Made by a program: the position numbers and the translations under genes. The notes beneath the pieces were generated by a model that was not told the DNA's origin, searched no databases, and saw only the letters and a program-made list of their open reading frames with translations. From Streptomyces caatingaensis (GTDB lineage Bacteria; Actinomycetota; Actinomycetes; Streptomycetales; Streptomycetaceae), in assembly GCF_001187435.1 (NCBI RefSeq), contig NZ_LFXA01000003.1:62001-126000 (forward strand): a stretch of 64,000 bases of DNA. The letters are read 5' to 3'. This document shows positions 29,308 to 44,668 of the stretch, in pieces. Position 1 is the first letter of the stretch. Each line of letters opens with the position of its first letter.

Positions 29308-30264
29308 CTAGGTCCGGTCGGGCAGGTGACGGGGACGGGCCAGTGTCAGGGCGCAGGCGCCGTCGGGGCTGGTGGTGGCGAGGAGGCGCGGGGGGCCGGG
29401 GCGGCCGAGGGTGCGGGCGAGGTGGAGCATGGGCAGGAGCGTGCCGGCCGCGGGCGGGACGGTGTCGGCGGGGACGCCGAAGCGGCGGAGGGCGTCGGCG
29501 AGCACGGCGCCCAGGGGGGACGCGTCGGTCGCGTCGGTCACCAGCAGGGCGGAGTCCGGGGCGGGCGCGTCCTTGAGGAGCCGGATGAGGATCTCGTCGA
29601 GCTGCGGTTCGGCGGCGGGGAGGGAGAAGACGGCCGTGCGGCACGTGCCGTAGGGGGCCGCGGCGGCCCGGCCGCGCGGTTCGAGGACGAGGACCACCGC
29701 TCCGGCCTCGGAGGCGGCGTGGGCGGGGTGGTGGTCGGGGAGGGCCGCCTCCGTCGAGCCGGCCAGCAGCACGGTGGAGCGCCCGGCCGCGACCGCGCGG
29801 GCGCCGGCGAGCAGCGCCTCCAGGCCCGCCGTGCGCGGGGAGGTGAGGGTGAGGTTCCAGCCCTTGACGCCGTGGTCCATGGCGACGCGGCCGGCGAGGG
29901 TGTTGATGGAGAAGTACGGGGCCGTCGCCGGGCTGAGCCGTTCGGCGCCCGGACCGGTCACGGTCGCGTCCATCCCGTCGATGAGGGCGGCGATGCCGCT
30001 GTTGGTGCCGACGGCCATGCCGCGTTCCGCCTCCGGCACGGCGGCCGGGGAGCCGCCCGCGTCGGCGACGGCCCGGCGCGTGGCGGCGAGGAGGTAACGG
30101 CACGACGGCGGAACGTACTTGTAGCCGCGCGGGCCGAGTTCCGCCGCGACGTCGAACCACGCGTCGTCCGCCGGGACGGCCCCCTCCAGGTCGAGGGCGG
30201 CCGGGTCGCAGCCGCGCGGCGAGACGACGCCGATGCCCGTCACCACCAGCTCGTTGGCGCTCAC
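29308..30264 (-). CDS. Ketosynthase-like protein without active-site cysteine (chain-length-factor-like), pair 1
   Basis: 318 residues with a thiolase/KS fold. The N-terminus (ELVVTGIGVVSP) and the segment LTLTSPRTAGLEALLAG align with beta-ketoacyl synthases, but the nucleophilic cysteine is replaced by Arg144 (in the TACxSG position), and the EAHGTGT-type histidine motif is not found. The C-terminal part is shortened. It therefore cannot condense by itself. It overlaps the intact KS gene (30261-31412) by 4 bases, the arrangement of KS and CLF pairs in type II systems. A structural or chain-length role as a heterodimer partner is inferred. Confidence 0.75.
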   Translation of the reverse strand: MSANELVVTGIGVVSPRGCDPAALDLEGAVPADDAWFDVAAELGPRGYKYVPPSCRYLLAATRRAVADAGGSPAAVPEAERGMAVGTNSGIAALIDGMDATVTGPGAERLSPATAPYFSINTLAGRVAMDHGVKGWNLTLTSPRTAGLEALLAGARAVAAGRSTVLLAGSTEAALPDHHPAHAASEAGAVVLVLEPRGRAAAAPYGTCRTAVFSLPAAEPQLDEILIRLLKDAPAPDSALLVTDATDASPLGAVLADALRRFGVPADTVPPAAGTLLPMLHLARTLGRPGPPRLLATTSPDGACALTLARPRHLPDRT

Positions 30265-31412
30265 GCCGTCCTCCCTTCCAGGACCAGCGACACGTTGTTC
30301 CCCCCGAACGCGAAGGCGTTCACCATGACATGACGGCCCGTCAGCGGCACGGTGCCGCCCTGGGGCAGGTGCACCGGGCACTCGGGGTCCTGGTCCGCGC
30401 CGAGCGGTACGTTGGGCGGCACGGTGCGGCGGTCGAGGACCAGGGCCGCCGCGACGGCGCCGAGGGCCCCGGCGGCGCCCGCCGTGTGGCCGATCAGCGC
30501 CTTGAGGCTGTACAGCGGCAGCCGGCCGAGCCGTTCGCCGAAGACCGCGCCGAGCGCCTCGCTCTCGACGACGTCGTTGAGCCGCGTGCCCGTGCCGTGC
30601 GGCACGACGCACCCGACCGCGTCCGCGCCCACCCCCGCGTCGGCGAGCGCCTGCGTCATGGCCCGCCGGATCTGGGCGCCCTCCGGGTCGGGCGCGGTCA
30701 GGTGGTGGGCGTCGCAGCTCCAGCCGGAACCGGCCAGTTCGGCGTAGTGCCGCCGCACCCCGCGCCGCCGCGCGTGCCCGGCCGACTCCAGGACGAGGAC
30801 GGCGGCGCCCTCGCCGAAGACGGTGCCCGCGCGGTCGCGGTGGAACGGGCGGCAGGCGTACGGGTCCACGGCCCGCATGCGGTTGAAGCAGCCCAGCGCG
30901 ACCCTGCTGTACGCCTCCGCTCCCCCGGCGACGACGACGTCCGCCTCCCCCGCGCGGATCATGTCCAGCGCCATCGCGAGGCCGAAGCCGCCCGCCGAGC
31001 AGGCGTTGCTCACACAGGTCGCGCCCCCGCCCGCGCCCAGGGCGGCGGCGACCGCGGAGGCGACCGTGAAGGCCGGCGCCTCGGTGCGGTCCGGGTCCAA
31101 CGGCCGTTCCCACAGGTCGGCGTCGCCCCCGCCGGTGCCCATCACCACGGCGCCGCGCGCCAGGTGCGCGCCGTCGAGCCCCGCGTCGGCGACCGCCTCG
31201 CGCGCCGCCATGAGGGCCAGCCGCGTGGTCCGGCCCCCGGGGCCCTCCTCGGCGGGCGCCCGGTGGATCAGCGGGAGCGCCATCCGGGCGCCGGGGTCGG
31301 CGGCCCGCCGGGGCGGATCCCCGGGCGCCGCGCACAGCCCCCGCCACATGGCCTCCACTCCCGCGCCGAGGCCGGAGACGGCCCCCGCACCGGTGATCAG
31401 GACCCGTGTCAT
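30261..31412 (-). CDS. Beta-ketoacyl synthase with intact catalytic triad, pair 1
   Basis: 383 residues, FabF-like. Cys138 (VSNACSAGG), His272 (VPHGTGTRLND) and His309 (LIGHTAGAAG) form the full Cys-His-His triad, and the glycine-rich end NAFAFGGNN is typical. It should carry out decarboxylative condensation with malonyl-ACP. Its start (ATG 31412) overlaps the stop of the upstream KS-like gene, and its stop overlaps the start of the downstream KS-like gene, so all are translationally coupled. The most natural partner is the Cys-less 29308-30264 protein. Confidence 0.88.
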   Translation of the reverse strand: MTRVLITGAGAVSGLGAGVEAMWRGLCAAPGDPPRRAADPGARMALPLIHRAPAEEGPGGRTTRLALMAAREAVADAGLDGAHLARGAVVMGTGGGDADLWERPLDPDRTEAPAFTVASAVAAALGAGGGATCVSNACSAGGFGLAMALDMIRAGEADVVVAGGAEAYSRVALGCFNRMRAVDPYACRPFHRDRAGTVFGEGAAVLVLESAGHARRRGVRRHYAELAGSGWSCDAHHLTAPDPEGAQIRRAMTQALADAGVGADAVGCVVPHGTGTRLNDVVESEALGAVFGERLGRLPLYSLKALIGHTAGAAGALGAVAAALVLDRRTVPPNVPLGADQDPECPVHLPQGGTVPLTGRHVMVNAFAFGGNNVSLVLEGRTA

Positions 31413-32266
31413 CCCTCTCCCTTCGACAGGCCGTCGTGGTGTGCGGCGGCGAGCAGGACGGCCGCGGCGGCGTCGTCCGCGCCGCCCCCGCCGGCCACGA
31501 CGAGCACGGAGGGCGGCGCGCCGCCCTCCGCCCCCGGGGCGAACCGGGCGGTGGCGGCGACGCATTGGAAGACGCCGTGCGCGCCGGAGGGGCCGTCGCG
31601 CCCGTCCGCCGGCAGGTGTTCCGGCGCCCCTCCGGTGCGGACTCCCGCTGTTCCCGCGGGAGTCGGGCGTCCCGCGGCCGCGACCGCCGCCGCCCTGTCC
31701 CGGCGCCGGGCGTGGCCGAGGACCACCGCCCGTACGGGCGCGGCGCGCCGGGCGGCCACGGCGGGGGGTTCCAGCACGAGGGCCGCGGCACCGTCCGTGG
31801 TGCCGGCGGCCGCGTCGGCCGGTTCGACGCCCACCACCAGCATGTGCCGCGCACGGCCCGCCTCCAGGGCCAGGACGGCCCAGCCGACCGCGTCGAGGCC
31901 GGACGTCGCGCCGTTGCAGAGCATGAGGTTGATGCCGTGGAGGCCGTAGCGGATGGCGACGCCGGAGGCGGGCGCGTTGCTGCACGCGTTCGGCAGGTCC
32001 ACGGCGCGCAGGGCGGCGGGCCCCTCCCGGTCGAGGGTCCGGGCCACCCGGCGGACGGTTTCCAGTGTGGCGAGGTTGGAGCTGACGACCACCCCGGTGT
32101 CCGTCCCCGGGACGGTGAGGGCGCCGTCGCGCAGCAGTCCGGCGTCGGCCAGCGCGCGGCCGGCGACCGTGACGGCGAGCCGCGTCGCGCGGTCCTTGAA
32201 GCGCAACTCACGGTCGTGGCCGATGCCTTGGGCGCCGGCCGTGGCGGTGCCGGTGACGGCCGTCAC
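31409..32266 (-). CDS. Ketosynthase-like protein without active-site cysteine, pair 2
   Basis: 285 residues, shorter than a full KS. The nucleophile region reads LMLCNGATSGLDAV: Ala120 stands where the catalytic cysteine should be, with another cysteine three residues earlier. The histidine motifs are not recognisable in the low-complexity C-terminal half. It resembles a reduced chain-length factor. It overlaps both flanking KS genes by 4 bases. By position its partner would be the KS at 32263-33348. The C-terminal third (repeats of AAAV and GGGGADD) looks poorly conserved; whether the protein folds as a KS partner is uncertain. Confidence 0.65.
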   Translation of the reverse strand: MTAVTGTATAGAQGIGHDRELRFKDRATRLAVTVAGRALADAGLLRDGALTVPGTDTGVVVSSNLATLETVRRVARTLDREGPAALRAVDLPNACSNAPASGVAIRYGLHGINLMLCNGATSGLDAVGWAVLALEAGRARHMLVVGVEPADAAAGTTDGAAALVLEPPAVAARRAAPVRAVVLGHARRRDRAAAVAAAGRPTPAGTAGVRTGGAPEHLPADGRDGPSGAHGVFQCVAATARFAPGAEGGAPPSVLVVAGGGGADDAAAAVLLAAAHHDGLSKGEG

Positions 32267-33348
32267 GCCGCCCTCCCGAGGACCGCGACGGCGTTGACCC
32301 CGCCGAAGCCGAAGGAGTTCACCTGGGCGTACGCGGCCGACACCGGCTCGCCCGTGCTGAACCGCAGTCCCTCGGCCGCGGCGATGGGCTTGTCCAGCCC
32401 GGTGACGGGCGGCACCCGCCCCTCGCGCAGACTCGCCACCGCCAGAACGGTGTTGAGCAGCCCCGAGCAGCCGGAGGTGTGCCCGGTCATGCCCTCCACG
32501 GCGGCGATCAGCGGCCCGCCGGGGCCGGTGCCGAAGACGCGGCCCAGCGCCTCCGCCTCGGCGCGGTCGTTGTGCGGGGAGCCGGTGCCCTGGGCGTGGA
32601 CGAGGCCGATGTCGGCGGGCGTGACGCCGGCGCGTTCGTGGGCCCGGCGCTGGGCGGCGACGAGCCCGTCGGCGGACGGCGCCGTGACGTGGCCCGCGTC
32701 GCAGTGCAGGCCCACGGAGCGCAGCACGGCCCGCGCCGGGCCGGTGCCGGGGCGGCGCAGGACGACGGCGGCGGCGCCGTCGCCGAGGAGCTGCCCGCCG
32801 CTGTCGCGGTCGAAGGGGCGGACCTCGCGCGGGGCGCCGGGCTGGGCGCGGTCGAGCAGGGCGTACATGCTGGCGGTGAGGGTGTCGGCGCCGGCGACGA
32901 CGACGGTGTCGGCGCGCCCGGCGGCGAGCAGGTCGGCGCCGAGGGCGAGGGCGTAGAGGGAGGCGGAGCAGGCGCCGCCGAAGGTGTGGGTGTCGCAGGC
33001 GCCGAAGCGTTCGCGCAGGGCGGGGCCGAAGTGCGGCTCGTACGGCCGGTCCCGCTCGGCCGCGCGCAGGTCGCGCAGCCCGCTGCCGACGAGGACGGGG
33101 ACCTCCGAGAGGTCCTCCGGCAGCCCGGCCGCGGCGAGGGCCTCGGCGACGGCCCGGCAGAGCCAGGCCGCCGGCCGCTGCGGCGGGTCGGTGATCTCGT
33201 AGGCGTGCCGGGTGCGCAGCCGGGCGGTGTCGAAGGCCCGTACCGGGAGCGGTGCCCCGCGCCCGGCGCACAGGGCGGCGAAGACCTCGGTGGTGCCGGC
33301 GCCGACGGCGGTGACGGCGCCGGTGCCGGTGATCGGCCAGCCGGTCAC
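32263..33348 (-). CDS. Beta-ketoacyl synthase with Cys-Gln-His active site, pair 2
   Basis: 361 residues with KS fold. Cys127 (GGACSASLYA) and His290 (GMTGHTSGCSG) are present, but the first histidine is replaced: HAQGTGSPHND has Gln253 where EAHGTGT has His. In KSs this histidine helps decarboxylation of malonyl-ACP, so the enzyme may condense slowly, transfer acyl chains, or use an unusual extender. The end NSFGFGGVNA is typical. Start GTG 33348 lies 7 bases after the stop of the type I PKS gene, with GGAAGGGAT upstream. It is coupled to the Cys-less gene 31409-32266. Confidence 0.8.
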   Translation of the reverse strand: MTGWPITGTGAVTAVGAGTTEVFAALCAGRGAPLPVRAFDTARLRTRHAYEITDPPQRPAAWLCRAVAEALAAAGLPEDLSEVPVLVGSGLRDLRAAERDRPYEPHFGPALRERFGACDTHTFGGACSASLYALALGADLLAAGRADTVVVAGADTLTASMYALLDRAQPGAPREVRPFDRDSGGQLLGDGAAAVVLRRPGTGPARAVLRSVGLHCDAGHVTAPSADGLVAAQRRAHERAGVTPADIGLVHAQGTGSPHNDRAEAEALGRVFGTGPGGPLIAAVEGMTGHTSGCSGLLNTVLAVASLREGRVPPVTGLDKPIAAAEGLRFSTGEPVSAAYAQVNSFGFGGVNAVAVLGRAA

Positions 33349-33355
33349 GGTGCGT

Positions 33356-35886
<2,531 letters not shown>

Positions 35887-35890
<4 letters not shown>

Positions 35891-37038
35891 GTCTCCGCCC
35901 CCGTGCTCCGCAGGGTGATGCCGAGGTCCGCGGCGGTGCGGCGCATGGCGAGGAAGCCCTGGGCGACGAAGCGCGCGGCGTCCTCGGAGGCGTCCAGCCG
36001 CCGGAAGAGGTCGATGAGTTCGCGTTCCTGGGCGGCGGGGTCGCCGCGGTTGCCCGCGATGTCGAGGACGAGCTTCTTGAGCCGCTCCTCGATCAGCGGC
36101 AGGTCGGCCGCGCGCGGGAAGGTGATGCTGAAGGTGGACCGGGTGCGGTTCCCGTCGCGCCGCACGGACCGCCGGTGGCTGGCCGCGTTGAGCTTGTAGA
36201 ACATGCAGTCCCAGTTGACGAAGGAGTAGTAGTTGAGCAGCGGGAACAGCGTGCAGTGGGTCTCCATCGGGGACGAGGTGTACAGCCCCTTGGCCTTGAG
36301 CTCGGCCACGATGCGGTCCGGGTCGTAGGCGTAGCGCATGGCGATGAACGGGAAGACGATGCGGGGCAGTTCGTCCTCGTCGGCGAAGAGGAGCTGTTCG
36401 AGTTCGCCGCGGAACAGTTCGTCGGTGAGGTGCCGTCCGAAGGTCCGGTAGAAGCCCCGGATCACCTCGCGCGCGTCCGACTCCATGGTGAGGATCTGCT
36501 GCGGGTCGGCGCAGAGCACGATGTAGGGGATGCGGTGGCGGAAGGCGTAGAGGATGGCCCGGATGACGAAGAAGGAGCGGCAGGAGACGCAGGGCAGCTT
36601 CTCGTCGAGGTACTTGCCGGGCCTGCCGGGGGTCCGGTTGAAGACCTCCCGCATCATGGCCTTGATGTTGTCGTCGTCGGAGTCGACGACGAAGGTGGCG
36701 GGGATGCGTTCCCTGGCGAGCTTGATGTTCTCGGCGGCGTGCGCGCTCTCGAAGGGGACGTCGAAGGTGTAGGAGAGGACGCGTTTGCCGTACTCGCCGG
36801 CGAACTTGTCCAGCATGTAGGTGCTGTCCTTGCCGCCGCTGTACATGAACAGGCAGTCGTGCTCGCCGTGCGGGTTGGGGCCGCTGCGGGTGAACTCCTC
36901 GAAGACGCGGCTGGTGTAGGCGAAGTTCTCCATCAGCTCGCCGGCGAAGTCCAGGGTGCACAGGCTGCAGACGCCGTCGTCGCCGATGGTGATGCCGGGG
37001 TGGTTCTCCTTGAGGGCGCAGACGGTGCAGACGCGCAT
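35887..37038 (-). CDS. PP-loop ATPase (alpha-hydrolase superfamily), candidate oxazole-forming cyclodehydratase
   Basis: 383 residues. The N-terminal zinc-type cysteines C4-x2-C7 and C24-x2-C27 are followed by the PP-loop YSGGKDST (66-73) of N-type ATP pyrophosphatases, and by a CVSC pair (150-153). The layout resembles N-acetyl-sugar amidotransferases and the CongE/OzmP-type proteins of conglobatin and oxazolomycin, which are linked to turning N-formylglycyl thioesters into 5-substituted oxazoles. It sits between a formyltransferase-NRPS and a PKS, just where such a step is needed. Amidotransfer or sulfur transfer are alternatives. ATG 37038 has a GGGAGA ribosome binding site, 14 bases after the NRPS stop. 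Confidence 0.75.
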
Positions 37039-37052
37039 GGCCGTTCTCCCTT

Positions 37053-40414
<3,362 letters not shown>

Positions 40415-40418
<4 letters not shown>

Positions 40419-41983
40419 CCCAGGCCCAGCCTCGTCATCGTGCGGCGCAGCGTGGTGAGTCGTTCGGTGTGGCGTTCGGGGTCGGCGCCGGGGCGGGGGT
40501 CGAGGATGTCGGCCCGGGCGTGGGCGACGACTTGGAGGTCGGTGTACTGCAACAGCCCTTCGGGGCCGTGCCGGTGGCCGGTTCCGGAGTGGCCGCGGCC
40601 GCCCATGGGGGCGGCGTAGGAGACGTAGGCGGTGCGGAAGCCCTCGTTGATGTTGACGGAGCCGGTGGACAGGCGGGCGGCGAACGCGGCGGCGCGGGCC
40701 GGACTGCGGCTCCAGACACTGGCGTTGAGGCCGTAGGGGCCGTCGTTGGCGAGGGCGACGGCCTCCTCCTCGTCGCGGAAGGGGCGGACGGAGACGACGG
40801 GGCCGAAGGTCTCCTCGCGGTGCACGGCCATGCCGGGGGCGACCTCGGCGAGGACGGTGGGCTCGTGGAAGAGGGGGCCGACGTCGGGGCGCGGCCGTCC
40901 GCCGTGGAGCAGGCGGGCGCCCTTGTCGAGGGCGTCGCCGATGTGGAAGGCGACGCGGTCGAGCTGGCGGCGGGAGGTGAGGGAGCCCATGTCGGCGCCG
41001 AAGTCGAAGGCGGCGGAGAGGCGCAGGGCGGCGACGTGTTCCAGGAAGCGGCCGAGGAACCGGTCGTGGAGGGAGGCGTGGACGAGGATCCGTTCGGTGG
41101 ACATGCACAGTTGTCCGGCGCTGGTGAAGCAGGCCCGGACGGCGCCGGCGGCGGCGCGTTCGACGTCGGCGTCGGGGAGGACCACGAGGGGGTTCTTGCC
41201 GCCAAGTTCGAGCATGCAGCCGATGAGGCGGTCGGCGGCCATGCGGCCGAGGATCCGGCCGGCGGCGGTGGAGCCGGTGAAGGCGAGGTGGTCGGCGTCG
41301 GCGAGCAGCGCCGGTCCCACGTCGGCGGGTTCGCCGACGACGATCTGCCACAGCTCGCGCGGGAGTCCCGCCTCGGCGCACAGCTCGCGGACCCACAGGG
41401 TGGTGCAGGCGGTCTGGGTGTCGGGCTTGTGGACGACGGCGTTGCCGGCGAGGAGGGCGGGGACGACGTCGGTGACGGCGAGGCTGAGCGGGTAGTTCCA
41501 GGGGGTGATGACGGCGACGACGCCCTTGGGGTGGCGCAGTTCGCGGACGGCCGTCAGCAGGGGCAGCGCGCCGGGGCGGCGGCGCGGGGCGAGGAGTCCG
41601 GCGGCGCGGCGCGCGTAGTGGCGGCAGACCCCGGCGGCGTCGGCGACCTCCTCGAAGGCGTGGGCGCGGGCCTTGCCGGTCTCCCACTGGAGCAGGTCGA
41701 GGGCCTCGCGCCGCCGGGCCAGGAGCAGGTCGTGGACGCGGCCCAGGACGCGGGCGCGGTCGCGGACGTCGCGGGCGGCCCAGTCGCGCTGGGCGGCGCG
41801 GGCGCGTTCGTGGGCGCGGGTGACGTCGTCGGCGGTGGCGCCGGGCAGGCGGGCGACGACGTCGAGGGTGAACGGCGCCCGGGGGGTGAACTCCTCGCCG
41901 CGCGAGGTCAGGTGGGCGGCGAGCCGGGCGGTCGTGGCGGCGACCGGCGGGGCGGGGCGCGGGGTGTTCGTCAGGGGCCGCAT
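40415..41983 (-). CDS. NAD(P)-dependent aldehyde dehydrogenase (succinate-semialdehyde type)
   Basis: 522 residues. It has the cofactor segment VITPWNYPLSL, the substrate/cofactor turn FTGSTAAGR, the catalytic glutamate in ELGGKNP and the catalytic cysteine in SAGQLCMSTER, followed by REETFGPVVSV. All active-site residues of an oxidising ALDH are present. ATG 41983 begins 2 bases after the acyl-CoA ligase stop, and its stop overlaps the NRPS start. Its aldehyde substrate is unknown. In this operon it could oxidise, or with the ligase and SDR interconvert, an acyl aldehyde. Confidence 0.85.
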
Positions 41984-41985
41984 GG

Positions 41986-43686
41986 TCAGTCCTCGAGGGG
42001 GGTCAGGCCGCCGCCGGCGTAGAGGGTGTCGATGAGGTCCCGGTAGTGCCGGCCGATGGTGCGGCGGCGCACTTTGAGGGTGGGGGTGACCAGTCCGCTG
42101 CGGGGCGTCCAGGCGTCGTCGACGAGGGCGAAGCGGCGGACGCGTTCGGGCCGGGACAGGTGCCGGTTGCCGCGGGCGACGGCGCGGCGGATCCGGTCGC
42201 GGTCGGGGGCGGGCCCGCCGTCGCAGAGGGTGATGAGGGCGACGTTGTAGGGGCGCCCGTCGCCGATGACGCAGACCTGGTCGATGAGGGGGTCGCCGTC
42301 GCCGATGCGGGCCTCGATGCGGGCGGGCGCCATGTTCTTGCCGTAGGCGTTGACGATGAGCTCCTTCTTGCGGCCGGTGATGCGCAGCGCGCCGTCGGCG
42401 TCCAGCTCGCCGAGGTCGCCGGTGTGGACCCAGCCGTCGGCGTCGAGGACCTCGGCGGTGTCGCGGGGCCGGCCGCGGTAGCCGCGCAGGGCGCCCGGGC
42501 CGCGGACGAGCACTTCGCCGTCGGGGGCGGTGCGCACCTCGACGCCGGGCAGGGGCGGCCCGATCCAGCCGGGGCGGTGGCGGCCGGGGACGGTGACGCA
42601 GGCCGCGGCGCACAGTTCGGTCATGCCCCAGATCTCGCCGGCGGGCAGGCCGAGGGCGTGCAGGAAGGCCATGGTGGCGGGGGTGACGGGGGCGGCGCCG
42701 ACGTGGACGTGGCGGGCCTCGTCGAGTCCGAGCACGGCGCGGACGGGGGCGAGGAAGGCGGGGGCGAGCCGTTCGTACGCGGCCCTCGCCGCCGGGTCGC
42801 CGCCCTCGGCCAGGGTCTCGCCGAGCTCCAGGGCGCGCAGGGCGCCGGTGCGGAACTCCTCGGGAGCGGCGGCGAGTTCGGCGAGGAGGCGGGTGCGGAG
42901 CTTGTCCCACACGCGGGGGACGGAGAACAGCCAGTGCGGGCGGACGGCGGGCAGGACGGAGAAGAGCCGTTCGGGGCCGGGGCAGCAGGTGACGTCGGCG
43001 CCGAGGACCATGGGCAGGTAGTGGGAGCAGCAGCGTTCGGCGATGTGGGCCATGGGCAGGTAGGACACCAGGCGGCTGCCGGCCGGCAGGGGGACGCGTT
43101 CGAGGAAGGCGCGTCCGGTGGCGCGGACGGCGGCGTGGGTGAGCTCGACTCCCTTGGGCGGCCCGGTGGTTCCGGAGGTGTAGACGAGGGTGAGGACGTC
43201 GTGGGGGCGGGGCCGGTGGCCGTGCGGGAGGGGGGCGCCGGTGCCGGTGAGCGGGGCGAGGCCGTCGTCGCCGAGGACGACGGTGTGCCGCAGTCCGGGG
43301 CAGTGGCGGCCCAGGTCCTCGGCGCGGTCCGGGTCGTCGGTCACGAGGACGCTCATGCGGGAGTCGTCGACGAGGTGGCGCAGTTCGTCCCGCGGGGCGG
43401 TGGGGTAGAGGGAGCAGGTGGTGACGCCGAGGGTCATGGCGGCGGCGTCGGCGATGTGGAACTCGGGCCGGTTGGCGAGCAGCAGGCCGAGGGTGTCGCC
43501 GGGGCGCAGGCCGAGGCGGGCCAGTCCGGCGGCGCAGCGCCGGGCGTCCTCGCGGTAGGCGTGCCACGTCCAGGTGCAGCCGTCCGCCGCGCGCAAGGCG
43601 GGGCGTCCGGCGAAGGCGTCGGCGGTGACGTCGAAGGCGTGCGCCACCGTGGGCGCTTCCAGGGCCTGTCGGAGTGCGGGGTTCAC
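41986..43686 (-). CDS. Long-chain acyl-CoA synthetase (FadD15-like AMP-dependent ligase)
   Basis: 566 residues of the ANL superfamily. Core motifs: YTSGTTGPPKG (P-loop), GMTEL, TGDLGELDADG, and GRKKELIVNAYGKNMAP with the C-terminal catalytic lysine region. The long-chain signature PMAHIAERCC and the absence of a carrier domain suggest a free-standing fatty-acid activating enzyme that makes acyl-CoA (or acyl-AMP for a carrier). GTG 43686 overlaps the SDR stop. It may activate a starter acid or a released chain. The preferred chain length cannot be read from sequence. Confidence 0.87.
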   Translation of the reverse strand: MNPALRQALEAPTVAHAFDVTADAFAGRPALRAADGCTWTWHAYREDARRCAAGLARLGLRPGDTLGLLLANRPEFHIADAAAMTLGVTTCSLYPTAPRDELRHLVDDSRMSVLVTDDPDRAEDLGRHCPGLRHTVVLGDDGLAPLTGTGAPLPHGHRPRPHDVLTLVYTSGTTGPPKGVELTHAAVRATGRAFLERVPLPAGSRLVSYLPMAHIAERCCSHYLPMVLGADVTCCPGPERLFSVLPAVRPHWLFSVPRVWDKLRTRLLAELAAAPEEFRTGALRALELGETLAEGGDPAARAAYERLAPAFLAPVRAVLGLDEARHVHVGAAPVTPATMAFLHALGLPAGEIWGMTELCAAACVTVPGRHRPGWIGPPLPGVEVRTAPDGEVLVRGPGALRGYRGRPRDTAEVLDADGWVHTGDLGELDADGALRITGRKKELIVNAYGKNMAPARIEARIGDGDPLIDQVCVIGDGRPYNVALITLCDGGPAPDRDRIRRAVARGNRHLSRPERVRRFALVDDAWTPRSGLVTPTLKVRRRTIGRHYRDLIDTLYAGGGLTPLED

Positions 43687-44615
43687 CGGGCGCCTCGCAG
43701 GGCGCCGGCGGATTCGGGCAGGAGGCGGTATTCGAGGGCGGCGAGCGCGAGGCGGACGCGGGGCGCGGCGACGCCGAGGAGTTCGCCGAGGGTGCCGAGC
43801 GGGGTGGAGACCCGGGGGCTGCCGGTGACCAGCGCGGCGCAGATCATGCGGGCGGCCTGGCGGGGTTCGAGGGCGGGCAGCCGGGCGAAGGCGGTGGTGG
43901 GCGCGCTCATGGGGGTGCGGACGAGGGGCAGGTGGACGGTGCTGACGCGGACGCCGTCGCGGCGCAGTTCGGGGGCGAGGGACTGGCCGAAGGCCTCCAG
44001 GGCGGCCTTGGAGGGGTTGTAGGCGGTGAAGCGGCCCATGCCGAGCTGGAGTCCGATGGTGGCGACGTTGACGATGTGGCCGTGGCCGCGTTCGCGCATG
44101 CCGGGCAGCAGCCGCAGGGTGAGGTCGACGGCGCCGAAGTAGTTGACGGCCATGGTGCGCCGGTAGTCGTGGGGGCGCTCGACGGCGTGGGCGGCGCCGC
44201 GGCGGATGGAGCGTCCGGCGTTGTTGACGAGGATGTCGGCGCCGCCGCACTCGGCGGTGAGCCGTTCGGTGAAGCGAGCGATGTCGGCGGGGACGGTGAG
44301 GTCGGCCGCGTGGACGCGGACGGTGCCGGCGACGGGGGCGGCGAGGCGGGCGGTCTCGGCCAGGGCCCGCCGGTCGCGGCCGAGCAGGACGAGGTCGGCG
44401 CCGGCCTGCCCGAGGAGGACGGCGAGCTGCCGGCCGATGGCGCCGGAGGCGCCGGTGATCACCGCCCGGCGGCCGCCGGCCCGTTCGGCCAGCCGGGCGG
44501 CGAGGCGGTCGTGCCGGGCGGGCCGGCGCCGGCGGGGGCGGGGCCGCGGGGGTGCGGCGGCCGCCGGCCGCGCGGGGGCCGGGGCGGGCCGCTCCTGGTC
44601 GCACGGGGTGCGCAT
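43683..44615 (-). CDS. Short-chain dehydrogenase/reductase, acyl-CoA-reductase-like
   Basis: 310 residues. After a ~45-residue Pro/Arg-rich N-terminal extension comes TGASGAIGRQLA (NADP binding), NNAGRSI, and YNPSK (catalytic Tyr and Lys). The insert around LEPRQAARMI and the hydrophobic end resemble the SDR half of actinobacterial fatty acyl-CoA/acyl-protein reductases more than FabG. It is 4 bases overlapped with the acyl-CoA ligase gene. A role reducing an acyl-CoA, aldehyde or ketone intermediate is inferred. A FabG-type beta-keto reduction in trans is possible and would supply the KR missing from this operon. Confidence 0.8.
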   Translation of the reverse strand: MRTPCDQERPAPAPARPAAAAPPRPRPRRRRPARHDRLAARLAERAGGRRAVITGASGAIGRQLAVLLGQAGADLVLLGRDRRALAETARLAAPVAGTVRVHAADLTVPADIARFTERLTAECGGADILVNNAGRSIRRGAAHAVERPHDYRRTMAVNYFGAVDLTLRLLPGMRERGHGHIVNVATIGLQLGMGRFTAYNPSKAALEAFGQSLAPELRRDGVRVSTVHLPLVRTPMSAPTTAFARLPALEPRQAARMICAALVTGSPRVSTPLGTLGELLGVAAPRVRLALAALEYRLLPESAGALRGAR

Positions 44616-44668
44616 GGTGTCGTTCCTCCGGTTCCTTCGGCCGGGAGCGGCCCGGGGTCGCGCGGGGG

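Noticed and set aside
29308..33348. Classical aromatic (type II) polyketide minimal PKS
   Set aside because: There are no cyclase, aromatase or matching KR genes. The KS-null partners lack the usual CLF glutamine, and the neighbours are NRPS and acyl-processing genes.
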